DNA of 64,000 nucleotides. Source: Pinus tabuliformis (taxonomy: Eukaryota > Streptophyta > Pinopsida > Pinales > Pinaceae). The DNA is taken from positions 642,797,320 to 642,861,319 of the forward strand of contig CM062811.1 of assembly GCA_031772625.1 (NCBI GenBank). Reading direction: 5' to 3'. Made by a program: the position numbers and the translations under genes. Below are positions 22,797 through 36,200 of this stretch, piece after piece. Position 1 is the stretch's first letter. Each line of letters starts with the position of its first letter. The notes beneath the pieces are model-generated. The model was not told the origin of the DNA. It saw nothing but the letters and a program-made list of their open reading frames with translations, and searched no databases.

Positions 22797-25530
22797 TCAT
22801 CTTGACAATGCCTTTGTCAAAATATCTGCATCTTGTTCCTTTGTAGGAATGTACTCCAACAACATGATTCTCCTTTGCATACAATCAGGTAGATGGTGAT
22901 ATCGAATGTCAAAATGCTTCGACCAATCATGAAAAATTGGATTCTCAGAGAGTTTGATACAACTTGTATTGTCCCAGTAAATCATTATAGGATCCATCTA
23001 CTAACCAAATAACCTAACAATGGTCTTCCTCATCCAGATAGCCTCACAAGTTTCTTGACTAACAGACATGTACTCTACTTCTGCTAAACTGACTACAACT
23101 GATCTCTGCTTCCTGCTTTATCAAGAAGCTATTGTTGACCCAATACTGAATATTCCCCCTAATGTTCTCTTTCTATCAGATGGAATCCCTACCCAATCTG
23201 CATCTTTGAAGCCTTACAGCTTCACTCCCTTTGTTCATTTGTACCAAAGACCAAACTAAGTGGTGCCTCTGAGGTATCTCAACACATGTTTAGTTTCCTT
23301 CCAATAGAGTTTGGTTGGATTAACCATTTCTTGACTAAGTTGGTTAACTGCAAATACATATGTTCAGTCGTGTGTTCACCAGGTACATAAGTGAACCCGC
23401 AAGCTGCCTATAAATAGTAGCCTCCACTACTTCACCTGAAGTAGCATCTTCCTTCCTCCAATTTCCTACTAGAGGAGTCTCCATGGGTTTGTTTCTCTCC
23501 ATGTGGAACTTATTCAGTATCTCATTGGCATACTTGCCATGAGAGACAAAATGTTCCTCATCTCCTTGCCATACTTCCATACCAACGAAATAATGCATCA
23601 GCCCTAGGTCCTTCATCTCGAATTCTCTTGCAAGATTTTACCAGCTTCTCATCACTTGTTAGAATTAAATCACCAACATATAATACTATAATCAACATTT
23701 TATATTCAAGCACAATATGGTAAAGGTTTTCATCTACCTCACTTTTGGTGAAGCCCAACCTGGTGAAATAGATGTCAATCCTCGTGTACCAAGAACAAGG
23801 TGCTTGTTTCAATCCATACAACGCTCACCTGAGTCTGCACACATGTGACTCTCTTTTTAAGGTCTCAAATCCTTCCAATTTCTCAATGAACACCTCTTCC
23901 TTAATCACTCCATTGAGGAATGTTGTCTTCACATCCATCTGATGCATCTTTCATCCCATCTACACTAAAAGTGCTATAATAGATCTAATTGAAGAGTACC
24001 TTGCTACTAGAGCAAAGGTCTCCTCATAATCAATTCCCTCCACCTGAGAGAACCCTCTAGCCACAAATATATCCTTGTATTTCTCCACACTCCCATCTGC
24101 TTCTTTATTTACCTTGTAAAGCAATTTGGAACTCACCACTGACTTGTCTGTAGGTCTTGAGACCACTTTCCAAACACCATTTCTAATAATGGAGTCATAA
24201 TCATCTACCATGGCATCAACCCATACTGGTTGATGCACTGCTTCCTCGAATAAGGATGGTTCTCTGTATACACTCTCGCTCATCAAAGCCATGTATCTAG
24301 TGTACCAATCTAGCTTTGACCTTCTCTACCTGTGCTATGATGTGGGTGCTCCCACATTCTCTTTAGCATCATGCATCATTCTATCAGCCTCTCTGGTGCA
24401 CTTCATTCCATCTTTGGAAGTCTTTGCATGAGTGGGTGCTTCCACTCTCTTCTCCTCTACATGTGACTTCTCCACATCATCCTGAGGTTCTTGCTTTGGA
24501 GCCAAAAGCTCCTCATATGCATGCAACTAAAGCTCCCTCTCAAGGGAACATCTCATGGCCTTCTCTTCATCAAACCTCACATCTCTACAAACCACTGTCA
24601 TATTCTGAGATGGAAGGTACACTCGTTATTTGTGAGGTGTATCAGTGTACCCCACAAATATGCCCAACTCAATTGTTGGCTCTATCTTTCTCCTTCCATC
24701 CATGATAACATGACAGTAAACTAATGAAACAAATATCCTAAAATGTACCACATCTAGTTTCTTACCTAAAAATGATTCTTATGGTGTACTCATCTTGAGA
24801 ATCCGATGAGGATTCTTGTTCTTCACATATACAGTTGTGTTGCATGCATCAACCCACAAGTGCAACAGTAGGCCCTAATCATGTAACATTTCTTATGCAT
24901 CTCCCACAATACTTGTGTTCTTTCATTCAACCACCACATTTTGTTGTGGGTTATGTGGTGCTATTAACTCCCATCGAATGTCTTCTGATGCATAGAATTT
25001 ATTGAATTCATTCAACACATATTCTCCACTGTTATCGCTCCTGAGAGCCTTCACTTTCCTTCTAGTGGCTTTCTCAACAAGTGCTTTATATTCAAAAAAA
25101 TTAGAGGATGTCTGATCTTTCTTCTATATGAAGAAAATCCAACACTTACATGAGAAATCATCTACAAATATTACATAATACATGTGCTTGGTCGTGGAGG
25201 CTATCGATAACGGTCCACAACATCTGAGTGAACTCTTTCAAGGATCATTTGTGCTCAACTATCCTTGCCATCAAAGGTGGCTTTTGTGTACTTCCCCAAT
25301 GTACACCCTTTGCATGTATCTATATGCTCTAGTGTACCCTTGGGAAGTCCTACATAAATCTGTTGCATGATCTTCAAAGCTTCGTGGTCTAAGTAACCCA
25401 ATCTTCTATGCCACAACTCACTAATGTCTCGACTCTGCACCTTCTCTACTTTTATGCTCAAATCAACACAATCTTCTACATCCAATTTGTATAGGTTCTT
25501 CACCTAAACCCATATTCACTTCACTTGTAC
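22797..25530 (-). pseudogene. Copia-A pol, C-terminal two thirds, broken
   Basis: Read right to left: GAG-pre-integrase (ELWHRRLGYLDHEALK, CKGCTLGK) at 25503-25255; integrase remnants with many breaks to about 24300; reverse transcriptase start (QPVWVDAMVDDYDSIIRNGV, FVARGFSQVEGIDYEETF) at 24292-23960; then YGLKQAPCSWYTRID and LYVGDLILT at 23821-23560, where copia normally shows LYVDDL; and RNase H tail (YWDNTSCIKLSENPIFHDWS) at 22997-22797. Frameshifts and stops leave nothing translatable. The gene continues at 37452 on the far side of Gy-2. Confidence 0.85.
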
Positions 25531-25540
25531 TTAGGCTATG

Positions 25541-26555
25541 TGTTGGAATAGGATCCCTAGGGTCAATTTTGGGTTAGTTTAACCAATTTTTGAGAAGAAT
25601 TTTGTAAAGAATGTAAAGTCTCCATGAAATGTGCAAGCAGCTAAGTAAGAGTCAAAGGGGCTTTAGCCCCTTGTATGGGTAAGTGATAGGATGGTTTTTA
25701 GACTCACCCATAGGCCGTGCGACATGGTATTGTAATAGAAAGGCTATAAATAATTGAGTCATGGCGAGTATAGGAGGAATAACTTTTGGTGAAGAACAAG
25801 TGTAGCGGAAAATTGCTAAGGTAGGAAATCTCTTTTTTCCTGTGCTTGGGTGGAAGGGGAAGGCTCCTGCAGCTGAGTGCGCGAAGACCTTGTCAAGTCC
25901 GCAACTGAGTGTGCAGGCCCTTGTAGCTGGGTGCGTAGAGTGGAAGAGTCTGTAATTTGAATGTTGAATCTAATAAAGACTGATTTTGGACCAAATCTAT
26001 TGCATATGTGCCTTGTTCTTACTTCTGTTTAAGTTTATGCATTATCCCTTAATGATCAGTTTTCTATGAAATAGAGTGTATTTTCTATGCGAATATGTTA
26101 AATCTTTAATATTCATACACTAAGAATGTGATGAACTATTTTCGGGAAGGCATTAGATAGATGTGGTAATATAATTGGTCGAAACAGGTAGATCTATGCA
26201 AAGGCATATCTAGGGTTGTTATTTACTAAGCGAAAGTTGTGAGTTTGCCTCTTTTAGGTCTGATAAGCTTGATCATAGACCTTTGCAAAGGTCCGGGAGC
26301 CATTTCGATAGAGTTGTAGTAGAATACCCTAGGAAGATCTAGATCTACGCGAAGGCAGATCTGAGCCATAAGGACTTTAGAATACACATCACACAGTCTC
26401 TAGATGTAGAAACCTAGTTCTAGCATCCCCCAATACTACTTTAGGTGAGACTACAACCTGCGTTATGCAGTTTTTCACCGAAAAGGCCAATAATTAGGGT
26501 TTTTTTGGTTGGTGCCAATAACTCTGAACCTAGATCAGGCCCCCTCAAGCCAACA
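25541..26555 (+). repeat. Gy-2 5' LTR
   Basis: TGTTGGAATAGGATCC to AGCCAACA. TATAAATA lies at 25745-25752. A near-perfect palindrome, AAGGGGCTTTAGCCCCTT, lies at 25655-25672, about 75 bases upstream of the TATA box, and is unchanged in the 3' LTR. Confidence 0.92.
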
Positions 26556-26557
26556 AA

Positions 26558-26575
26558 TGGTTTCATTGCCGGGAA
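26558..26575 (+). promoter_or_regulatory. Gy-2 primer binding site, tRNA-Asp-like
   Basis: TGGTTTCATTGCCGGGAA, two bases after the LTR. It resembles the plant tRNA-Asp site (TGGCGCCGTTGCCGGGGA) with several C to T or G to A changes. Confidence 0.6.
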
Positions 26576-26579
26576 AAGG

Positions 26580-28495
26580 ATTTGTCTAAGAGATGTGTGA
26601 TAAATGGTTTCCTACAAATAAAGAGATTCAGAAGTGGATTGATCGAAAATTGCACATGTTTGTGGCTCAAGAGAACAAGAGCCCTAAATTATCAAAGAAA
26701 TAGTGGTTGCAAAGATATTTATACACAGGAAAAACTGAATAATTCTTCTGTTTCTTCCCTGACAAACTACATGAATGGTTGTCTAAATTGGTGGATATTC
26801 AAGGGACGTGGAGGCTCTACGACCCTATCGTGTGGACTCTAGAATTGGTGCGACATCTGGAAGCATCATGAATCAATATCGCGTGGGCCATGGATCAATG
26901 GATTGATTGCACACTTGGAATTTTTGTGACTGAGTTCGTGATCAATAGAAATATCATATATAACGAAGTGGAACGTATGCTCTTCAAGGGACCACGAGGT
27001 AAGTATTTGAAATCATTGAAAACGTGGATTAAAATGTTGTTATGTGAAAAGAGGGTTATGCAGTTACCTTGATGTTTGGGGCTACACGAAGTGGGAAATT
27101 CTTTAGAAGAAATGAAGGATCGAGCTTAGAGTACAGTCCGCTCATTGAACCCCCTTCAAGTGACAATGAAGGGACGGTGTTGACTACACCGCGAAGTGCA
27201 GTATAGTTGATTAAGTAGGGTATCCCAAGGATACCTCATCCATCCACTCCGCCTCCACCTCCACCTCCACCTCAACCTCCAATTCCACCATTCAACGTGG
27301 TGAATGTGATGAAGATGCTGGTTTTAAAAAGATAGGGAGTGAATACCCCAAAGAATTTTGGTTCGTTGCAGGCGCTGTATGGACGACATAGCAGATTACG
27401 GATGATAACATCAAGAAAGCACAAATGGTCATAGCCTTAAAAGATCAAGCATTGACGTGGTACATCAAGTACTACACTGACAACCCCACTGCGATGTTGG
27501 CAGAAACCCAGAAAGCTTTGAACAAGGAGTTTAGGAAGCCTAAGTCAAAGGCACAGTCGGTGACTGAGTTTAAAGAAATTTGACAAAATATAGATGAGAC
27601 ACCCTGGGATTTTGATCAAAGGTTGAAATTCCTAATCAGGCAAGCCAATATGGTGATTACAGATTCCCAGCATCGAGACTAGTATATCATGTCGCTCTTA
27701 CCACACTTAAGATTGTCGTTGTCACAACAAAAGATAGCAACACAAGCAGAAGCCTTAGAAATCGTGATGAGGTTGGAAGCCTCACCCATACAAGATACAA
27801 ACCTTGGAGTGCAACAAATTCACTCACAGCTGGAAAGCCTGCACTTGGAGTTGCAAAGCCTGAAGAAAGGAAAGGAAGCCCAACTGGAGGTGCACACTGA
27901 AGTCTAGTGCTTGAAATGAAAGGGTCATGGGCATGATAAGGACCATTTCCCAATTTATCAGAACTATCTTATTGGGGGAGGGCATGTTCCCCTAAAACTA
28001 GAGAATAATGTTGGGCCGAGCACAGGAGCTATGCCATGGTGCACTATCTATTAGGTTACAGGACAACATGCAACTGATAATTTCCATTTACTACAGAAGT
28101 TTGTACAGACCCCTCAACAGTTGTTTTGCAATTTCTGTAAATTTGTAGGTCATGACGAATGCCATTGTAGGAGTTATGAGCTAATGATGGATAGAACCCC
28201 TACCTACCGAATGTAGGCATAAAACCAACCTCAGGATTAGGGCGCAGCAGCGATGCGCATAGGATTCCAAGGCCGAGGATGAGGAAGAGGGGGTGGAGTT
28301 GGCCGAGGACATGGGAAGATAATTTGCTATAACTGTGGCGAAGTAGGACACTTCGTGCAAGATTTCCCAAACCCCATGCATCTGTCATGTCAGTATTGCA
28401 GACAGTTTGACCATGTGATAGAGGAATGTCCGATCCTTATGGAAAATATGCAAGAAAAGAAGATGTAGCCTTAGCAGCCTACGCAGAACATCCAG
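26580..28495 (+). pseudogene. Gy-2 gag remnant with four zinc-knuckle motifs
   Basis: Stops break it throughout. A proline-rich stretch lies near 27240-27300, and gag-like sequence (LKDQALTWYIKYYTDNP) near 27440-27500. Four CCHC-type knuckles follow. One near 27908 is mutated (CLK-stop-KGHGHDKDH). One near 28122 is intact (CNFCKFVGHDECHC). One near 28331 lacks its last Cys (CYNCGEVGHFVQDF). One near 28390 is intact (CQYCRQFDHVIEEC). From 27689 onward most pieces share one frame and are separated by TAG. Confidence 0.75.
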
Positions 28496-29443
28496 ATGAT
28501 GAGGGCAGAGCCCTGCGAAGAAGATCAAAGCATAAATATAGTAACAAGAAGTGGTATGGCCACTGGTGCAGATAAGGGAAAGCAGCCTAAGACTAACAGG
28601 TGGGTGTGCAAGGCTGTCAAGAAAGAAATATACTTTTATCTTAATCAAGCTAAAGAGACCTTCATGGAAGCAAAGAAGAACTTTGTTGAGGCCTCCACCT
28701 TAGGAAGCCAAGAGAAAATGTCGAAAACTAGTATGACACAAGAGGTAGATCCTTCGGTATTAGATACTTTTCTAAAGACCTGTATGAAGTTTTTGCGCGC
28801 TAAGAAAGTAGTAGAAGGGCTGGAAGAGCTAACTGACAAGTGCACAAATAAAGAAAATACCCCTACTGAACAACCCACCATGAGAAAAATTGGTAAGCAT
28901 AAGAAGCGAACACGAGAAAGGATGGGGAGACCTGGGCTATGGTGGTCTCCTATTTAGTTGCACTTGGCAAATCAACATAAGATTATTCTGATGGGGCTCT
29001 TATATGGTGTAACTGTAGACATTGAGGGTGCAAGTGCGCTAGACGACTTTGAGGTCATTGAAATACTGGATGATAGTAACCTGTACCTCGTGCTACTAGG
29101 GATTGACTGGGATTTTGATATGGATGCGGTAATCAAATTGAAGAAGTGGAAAATGACATTTGAAAGGAAGTTGCTCAAGGTTGTAGTATCACTAGACCCT
29201 ACTGAAGGAGCACGCTATATTGAACCTGTCTGCAACTTTGTGGAGGATGAAGATTACCTAAATCAAATATACAAGACCACAACACGAATTGAAAATTGGA
29301 TCAATCCTACAACCGATGGACAAATTGCGTGGGACAAGGATAGCTTCTACACCTCAGACTCGGATGAAGAGCTTGAATATTGGCAGAATCAGTTGCATGA
29401 AGTATCTACACTCTGTTGCAATATGATGACCAAATCACTATGA
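28496..29443 (+). pseudogene. Gy-2 protease region
   Basis: In the same frame as the end of gag, interrupted by TAG at 28955 where relatives read Gln. The protease C-terminal motif is clear: LLGIDWDFDMDAVIKLKKWKM at about 29096-29160. The catalytic D-S/T-G is not recognisable upstream of it. The region 29444-30007 continues in the same frame with further stops (linker between protease and reverse transcriptase). Confidence 0.7.
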
Positions 29444-30007
29444 TGTGTCTCAACTGAGATAAGGAAGCTTCCACATTATGATGGTTTGACTGATGTCAAC
29501 TTGTTTCTAGATGAATTTGAAAGGGAATTACTTGAAGAGCATTGCTTCCAAACACTGGAGTTGGCACTGCGCATTATGCCTGCCCATTGGTGGGGTACAC
29601 ATAAGGAGAGCTTCACTGGATGGAAGGAATACAAAAGAATGATGAGATTAAGGTTTGGGTATGCTAATACCTGGATGACAGAAAAGTAAAGTGGAAAGGA
29701 CAATCCACACGAACATTTGGCATGATGGACTAAGGCCTGGGGAATGGAACCACAACCAAAATGGGTGCACATTTTCTGTCATACCTTATATACAATCCCG
29801 ATGAACTAGTATTTGGAAATGGAGCTTTGCCATGGGACAGTTGAATGGGATATATTAAGAGAGAGTTTCTTATTGACTTTCAGCTTTGAGGATGGGTTTG
29901 AATGCATTGATGAAGCACTCCAAGAGATAAAAGAAGATATATTCAGAATGCCTAAGCAACTAGTAGAATGGGCTCAACCGGATTGGATTACACAGCTATG
30001 ACATGCA

Positions 30008-31447
30008 TTGGAATGTTACAATGTGACTACTGAAGAGAAAGAAGAAGACCCACGGAATATTCACATTCCAGATACAGACGGACAACACGAAATTGAAGGA
30101 ATGAAAGTAGAAAACCTGGATATATCACATCCTTTGAAAACTAGAAAAGTAAATATTGGATCTGAAGCAGAGCCTAAGTTCGCGAATATAGGAGACTATT
30201 GGGACGAAGATACAGTCGATAAGGTGGTCGAACTATTGCATGAATACCAAGACCTATTCCAACAAAGTTTGTGGATCTGAAGGGGATCGTTAGAGATTTG
30301 GGTGTTATGAATATTACGTTGAAACCAGATGCGAAGCCTGTTAAGAAGAGACCTTGCCGGCTAAATTCGAAGTATAAAGAAAAGGTGCGCCAAGAGCTTG
30401 ATAAGATGTTGGATGCCATATTATTGAACTAGTAGAAGAATCTGATTGGATAAGCCCAATGGTTGACCAAGAAAAGATGCAGAAAGGTGAAATCAGAATA
30501 TGTGTAGATATCAGAAAATTGAATGATGCATGTGTGCACGATCTGTTTCCAACAACATTTACAGATGAAGTATTAGATAATGTTGGCGGATAGGAGGCGT
30601 ATTCATTTATAGATGGGTTCTCGGGATACCATCAAATAAATATCACAGCGGAAGATCGAAGCAAGACAACCTTCGCGGTGGAGTAGGGTTGCTTTTAGTA
30701 TACAGTAATTCCATTTGGATTAAAGAATGCACCTGCAACCTTCTCTTGGGTAGTAGTCTGCACCTTATGCTGGATACATGTCAAAGGTATTAGATTGCGA
30801 TGAATCTGAAGAAGTGAATATTCTATGTGCCCTTTGGAATTTTTCTTGGCCATGTAGTATGTAACCAGGGATTGATGGTGGACCCTATGAAGATCACTGT
30901 GATTGTAAATTTGGAATCTCCTAGGAATGTAAAACAGTTGTGCACGACATTGGGGCACACTGAGTATTATAGGAAATTTATCAAGGCATATGCTCACATA
31001 ACCGTGTCGATGGAAAATTTATTGAAGAAAGATGCGATGTTTTGTTGGGATGAAGAATGTCAGCACAGTCTGGATGTCTTTAAGGAAAATATGGTGACTG
31101 CGCATATTTTGGTATTTCCAGACTGGAAGAAAGAATTCCATGTACATGTAGATGCCTCTTGCATTACGCTCGGTGCGGTATTAACATAGGCAGGAGAAGG
31201 ATAAATTGATCATCTAATAGCCTTCGTGAGTAGAAATTTATCAAAGGCTAAGAAGAATTATTCCACTACAGAGCGCGAAGGGTTGGAAATGGTCTACATG
31301 CTGCAAAAGTTTCGACATTATTTGTTGGGTGCACATTTTAAAATGTATATAGATCACTCCGCACTGAAGTACCTAGTCAATAAGCCTATGTTGGGGGAGG
31401 AATCTGCCGATGGTTATTGTTGTTTCAATAATATGACTTTGAAGTGA
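30008..31447 (+). pseudogene. Gy-2 reverse transcriptase and RNase H remnant
   Basis: Begins with YQDLFQQS and, in another frame, the PVKKRPCRL type entry near 30330. RICVDIRKLNDACVHD lies near 30498-30545, then FIDGFSGYHQINI near 30606. A deletion removes the YxDD region: the sequence passes from IPFGLKNAPA (about 30712) to CVPFGIFLGHVVCNQGL (30824) within about 110 bases. RNase H (HVHVDASCITLGAVLT) ends with TAG at 31187. TAG stops at 30591, 30684 and 30696 replace Gln or Trp codons. Confidence 0.8.
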
Positions 31448-32910
31448 TTGTGAAGCTTGGAAGGCTGAATGCAGGACCAAACCATCTGTCAAGGATTGAA
31501 ACGAGCGAAGAACCAAATAGTTTGGAGGAGGGACTTCTAGATGCACATCTTTTTGGGATGCATGTCGCAGATGAACATTTTGCTAATATCATTCAGTTTT
31601 TAACCACAGGTACAGCTCCGAAAGGATATTCCACTCAGCAGAAGAAGGAATTAGTAGTCCGCTCTGCATATTTTTCAATGATTTCAGGTCACTTGTATAA
31701 GATAGGAACATATGAAATACTGCGAAGGTATGTTCCAAAGTTTGAACGTGCTAGTATCCATGCCGAAGTGCATGGAGGAGGGATAGGAGGAAACTACGCA
31801 AGAAAAGTGACTACACAGAAGATTTTACATGTTAGGTTATGGAGGCCGACATTACATAAGGATTCTAAGGCATACTGCAAAGCATACAATGCTTGCCAAA
31901 GGACAGGAAATCTTCGTGAAGAGATGAATTGCCTTTAAATCCTCAAGTTTCATTGCAGGTATTTGATAAGTGGGCTATTGATTTCATAGGCCCAATACAA
32001 CCACTAAGAAAGAAGACAGACGCACGGTATATTATAACTGCAACAAAATATTTAACCAGATGGGCAGAAGTGCAACCAGTGAAGGATTGTACAGTTGCCA
32101 CCGTTACAAAGTTTTTGTTTGAATATGTCTTAACATAGTTTGGATGCCTTAAGTTGTTGATGAGTGATAGGGGTACACATTTATTGAATGGAACGATTAG
32201 TGTGATGATTGAAGAATTCTAGGTATACCACAAAAATAGCACACCCTATCACCCATAGGGGAATGGAATGGTGGAAGCATTTAACAAAACCTTGGAAAAC
32301 ACTTTGACAAAGGTCTATAACAAGCAAAGGAGTGATTGGGATGTGCACGTACCAACAATTCTATGGGCATATAGGATGACTTGCAAGAAGTTGACAGGCC
32401 AAACACTGTTTAGGTATGCCTATGGAATATATTGTGCCAAGTCTACGTACTGCAGCTTTGACAGAGATGGCAGATCACGAGACCTTGGAGGAATGGCTCA
32501 CGTAGCTACTGGACTTGGAAGAGGACTTCTTTCTTACTGGCTTTGACCAGCAAGTACAAAAGGAACGAGAAAAATAATGGCATGATCGACATATTAAGTT
32601 ACACACTTTCAAGGTGGATGATTTAGTGCTGATATATCACAAAAAATTCACGAAGTTTCTAGGGAAATTTCAAATGCATTGGTTAGGGCCCTATGTCATT
32701 AAGGAAATCATGGATGGTGGCACAGTTCATCTCGCGAAGCTGAATGGGGATCCATTCCCTCAGAAAGTGAATGGAAGTAGGTTGAAACTGTGTACAGGGT
32801 ATCCTGGCCCCACGCAATTCCTATATGGTTGCAGGACAATATTAGCACTCCAGTCAGGTAGGGAGTGCGAGACTATAAACTACGTTGCCCCGACGAGGAG
32901 AAAAATATAG
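31448..32910 (+). pseudogene. Gy-2 integrase remnant
   Basis: Starts with GRLNAGPNHLSRIE. The zinc-finger region (HAEVHGGGIGGNYA, then CKAYNACQRTG) lies near 31757-31905. The catalytic core includes WAIDFIGPI (31973), MSDRGTHF (32160) and NGMVEAFNK (32260), so D, D and E positions remain. TAG stops at 32136, 32220 and 32256 replace expected Gln codons (for example HPQGNG read as HP-stop-GNG). The C-terminus (FQMHWLGPYVIKEIMDGGTV, VNGSRLKL) lies at 32614-32910. At least two frameshifts are present. Confidence 0.85.
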
Positions 32911-33239
32911 AAAGGTGGATGCGCAAGGGAAGCAAGAGGTGTGACAGGTGAATATGTGATGGATGAGTTGCGCACAAGGGAAGGTATCGCACAGCCAATT
33001 CTAAAAATAGCTGTTGGAGTCACTATTCATGATTGGATGGCAAAAATATCATTAAGAGGAGTGGGTAGGCACCATTTATGGTGAAAATATTTGGAGATAT
33101 TCCACCAAAGATGCATTTATGATCTGAAAAAGAGGGAGCAGTCGGATTTGAATTCAAAACCATCTATAAATCAAGCATGTTGGTCTATCGAAGAACACTT
33201 TGCATTCTGACAATTGTGTATGAGCCCTCTTGTTCCCAC
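32911..33239 (+). other. Gy-2 spacer between integrase and accessory frame
   Basis: I see no coding similarity and no clear splice or promoter signal here. Confidence 0.4.
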
Positions 33240-36200
33240 TATATGAGTCAGTAATTTTGGGAGGATTTAGCTTCAAGACTGATATTTGCAACCTTTCCTG
33301 AGTGGAACCAAAAGATCATCCTTGAAAAAAAATTGCGCCAGTCAGTTCCCAAGCCGCTGTTTCTCAAGCAGAATGCCCTGAAGTCGTATCCATGGTAGCT
33401 ACGCCCTTAGTGCCTACGGTGTCGAGGTCACCTAAGCCGAAGAAGTTGGTTGCTAAGGAGAAGTAGAAGAAACCTATACCAATGAGGCAGTCACCGAGGA
33501 AGAACCCAGAGGTTCGACACAAACAAAAAAAGGACAAGGTGAAGCAACCGAAGAAAATAGTGGACTTGGAGGCAGAGGAACTCTGCGATGGAGTTGAGGA
33601 GTTAGATGCTGAGGAGGGCAAGTGTATCACATAGCTCCCAATGTATATCCCTCCATGAAAAGGGAAGACCAAGGTACCTAAGGACCCAGATTCAGGCAAA
33701 TTCACAATCTCTACACCATTGTTTCCAGACGAGGTAGTTTTTGAAGGTGCGCTATTAGTGCGCATCCCAGTGTTGAAGATGGAGGATTTGGATCTTGTTG
33801 ACCACGAGAAATTCCATCACCTAGCTACCAATAAGTACATGACAAAGATTTACTACGAAGAAACTAGGGTCACAAGACTAGAACCCATGAAATGGGTCAA
33901 AGGCATTAAGCAGGTCGAATTACTACATATGCTTTGCATGCCACACTTCCATCGATCGATCATCAATATTATGTGTGTGTGCCAGCTACTTGCACTGGTT
34001 CATGATGGGTGCTTATGGCTCGATGAACCCATCCCTATAACTAATATTCTCATTCATAGAATTACAAAGCTGCCCTATAAAGGGGCGGACCCTGCCAAGG
34101 AGTTTGGAGGGAAAAACAAAGAAAAGGAGCTAGCGGATAAAATGAAGATGGAGTTTGGGTTGATCAAAAAGTCACACGGATATTCTATCCGCTCAATTCA
34201 AGACCAAGTGGTGCAGTTTGTTGCCCAAATTCTAGCTGGGAAGATAATGAGGAAATGTTGCGCAGACGAAGTTCCGGCGCCAGTAGTTTTGTTGGCTGCA
34301 TAATGCACGAAGGGGGTGCAATACAACTAGGTGCAGTACTTATGTAAAGAATTCCTAGCAAACTACCACGAAGAATAGGAGGAGAGCAAGGTGTTTCACT
34401 ATGCCTAGCTCCTATTGCTAATTGTATTAGTAGCATGGCGACTGCTAGAGAATAGTCAGTTTCCTCCACAGGAAGAAGAATTACCAGAGGCAGTGAAGTT
34501 CGCTTCGCTATGGTTGACGAAGGATCTAGAGTGAATCATGGAGTCAAAGGTTTTCTCGATACTGGTTGAGATGGACCTACGCACAGTGATAACTCAGTAG
34601 CCAATGTTGTCTCCATCCTTATTTAAGTAGTTGATGGCCTTTGCAGAGTTTAAGGCCAACTTCCATAATGTCTCGATCAGGGTGAGGCAGGACCCTAAGC
34701 ATATCTGGCACAAGTTGCCATACTTAGTTTCAGAAATAGATGTGCAGGAAATTGTGGGAAGTTGACCAGCAAAGTGGAAACAACCCATAGATTTTGGTTC
34801 AGGTACTAGTCAAGGTGGAGAAAGCTCTATTGTGTAGACGACAACTGCACAGAAACAAAAAGAAGCAGCATAGGTAGTGGTGCCGACATTGGCCAAGCAA
34901 AGAAAGACAGAAGCTGCTACTAAGGAAGCCGCTAAAAAAGAGCACACTGAGAAATAGCATGCTAAGACAGAGCAGACCGACATAGAGGAAGTCGAAGCAT
35001 CGGCTTCCTAGCATGCTAAGGAACAGGAACTGTCCGAGCAGGGCGAAGATGAAGGGGAGGATCAAAGTACTTCCTTCACATTAAAGAAGCGGAGTAAGAA
35101 GACAACTATTGGGCAAAGGAAGAAGCACAAATCAGAAAAACAAGCGCACATTGACCCAATGGTCGTCACAGAAGGGAACCTTGATGAAATTGGGGACAAA
35201 GTCAGAGACACCACAACGGAGCTATGGTAGCAATTTGAGCAGCAATACATGCAGACACTAGGGAGCATCCAGAAGGATCTGCACGAGCTACATATCCAAA
35301 CAAGCTATATTCAAGCGAGCGTAGGGCAAGTGAGCGGGGTGCAAGTGAGCTTGGCACAAGGGAGCGAGAGCGTATTGGAGACAGAAAGGACTCTGGACCT
35401 CAGAGTCATCTCCTTACCAAAAGGATCAGTCTGCGTGGAAACAAAGGAAGACTGCGCTCTGTTGGGCACGATCAAAGACATAGGGGTAAACTTAGTCACA
35501 CTGCCACATCAGACCCTCCATGCACTATATCAGGGGGTCTTGGATGAGCTTAGAATTAGAGAGCAGTGTGTACTTGCAGTAATCAGTGAGGTTAAGGTAA
35601 AAAATGAACAGATATTTGCTAAGAAGGCTAAAGTTCTGAAAGAAAAGGAAGAGCTAGAAGCATGAAGTCAAAGCCTAGAAACAACAATAACATAGGTGTG
35701 CAATTCAATCCCAGAGATACATATTTCAGACGATGTAACAACTACATCAAAGGTCATAAAATTGGCTACTACAATCCATGAATCAAAAGATGAGATAGGC
35801 AGAGTCACGTTTGACTTCTAGATGAAGATAGAAAAATTACAGTTGAAGCTACAGCTGACGACTCCACCACAGGTCAAGGAGAAATGTAGTGCAACTATAA
35901 AGGAGCACATGACTACCATGGATAATGTAGTCAAAGGCCGTGACTTCCTTTTTAACAACTCCATGGAGTTATGGGATACTTTGCAGGAGGGATAAAACTT
36001 ACAAAGGTTAACTAAAGAAATCAGGGAAGCCCACTAGAAATATGATGAGATTAGAGCGACTGCATGCACATTGGTGCCAGTCCACCACTTTACGCATCTG
36101 CAGGAAGGGAAACTGCTACAGGCATAAGTGCAAGGGTTGCTACAAAAAGAATCAGTGTTAAAGGCTCAGCTTCAACCTTAGACCAAGGAGGTCGGTGAGA

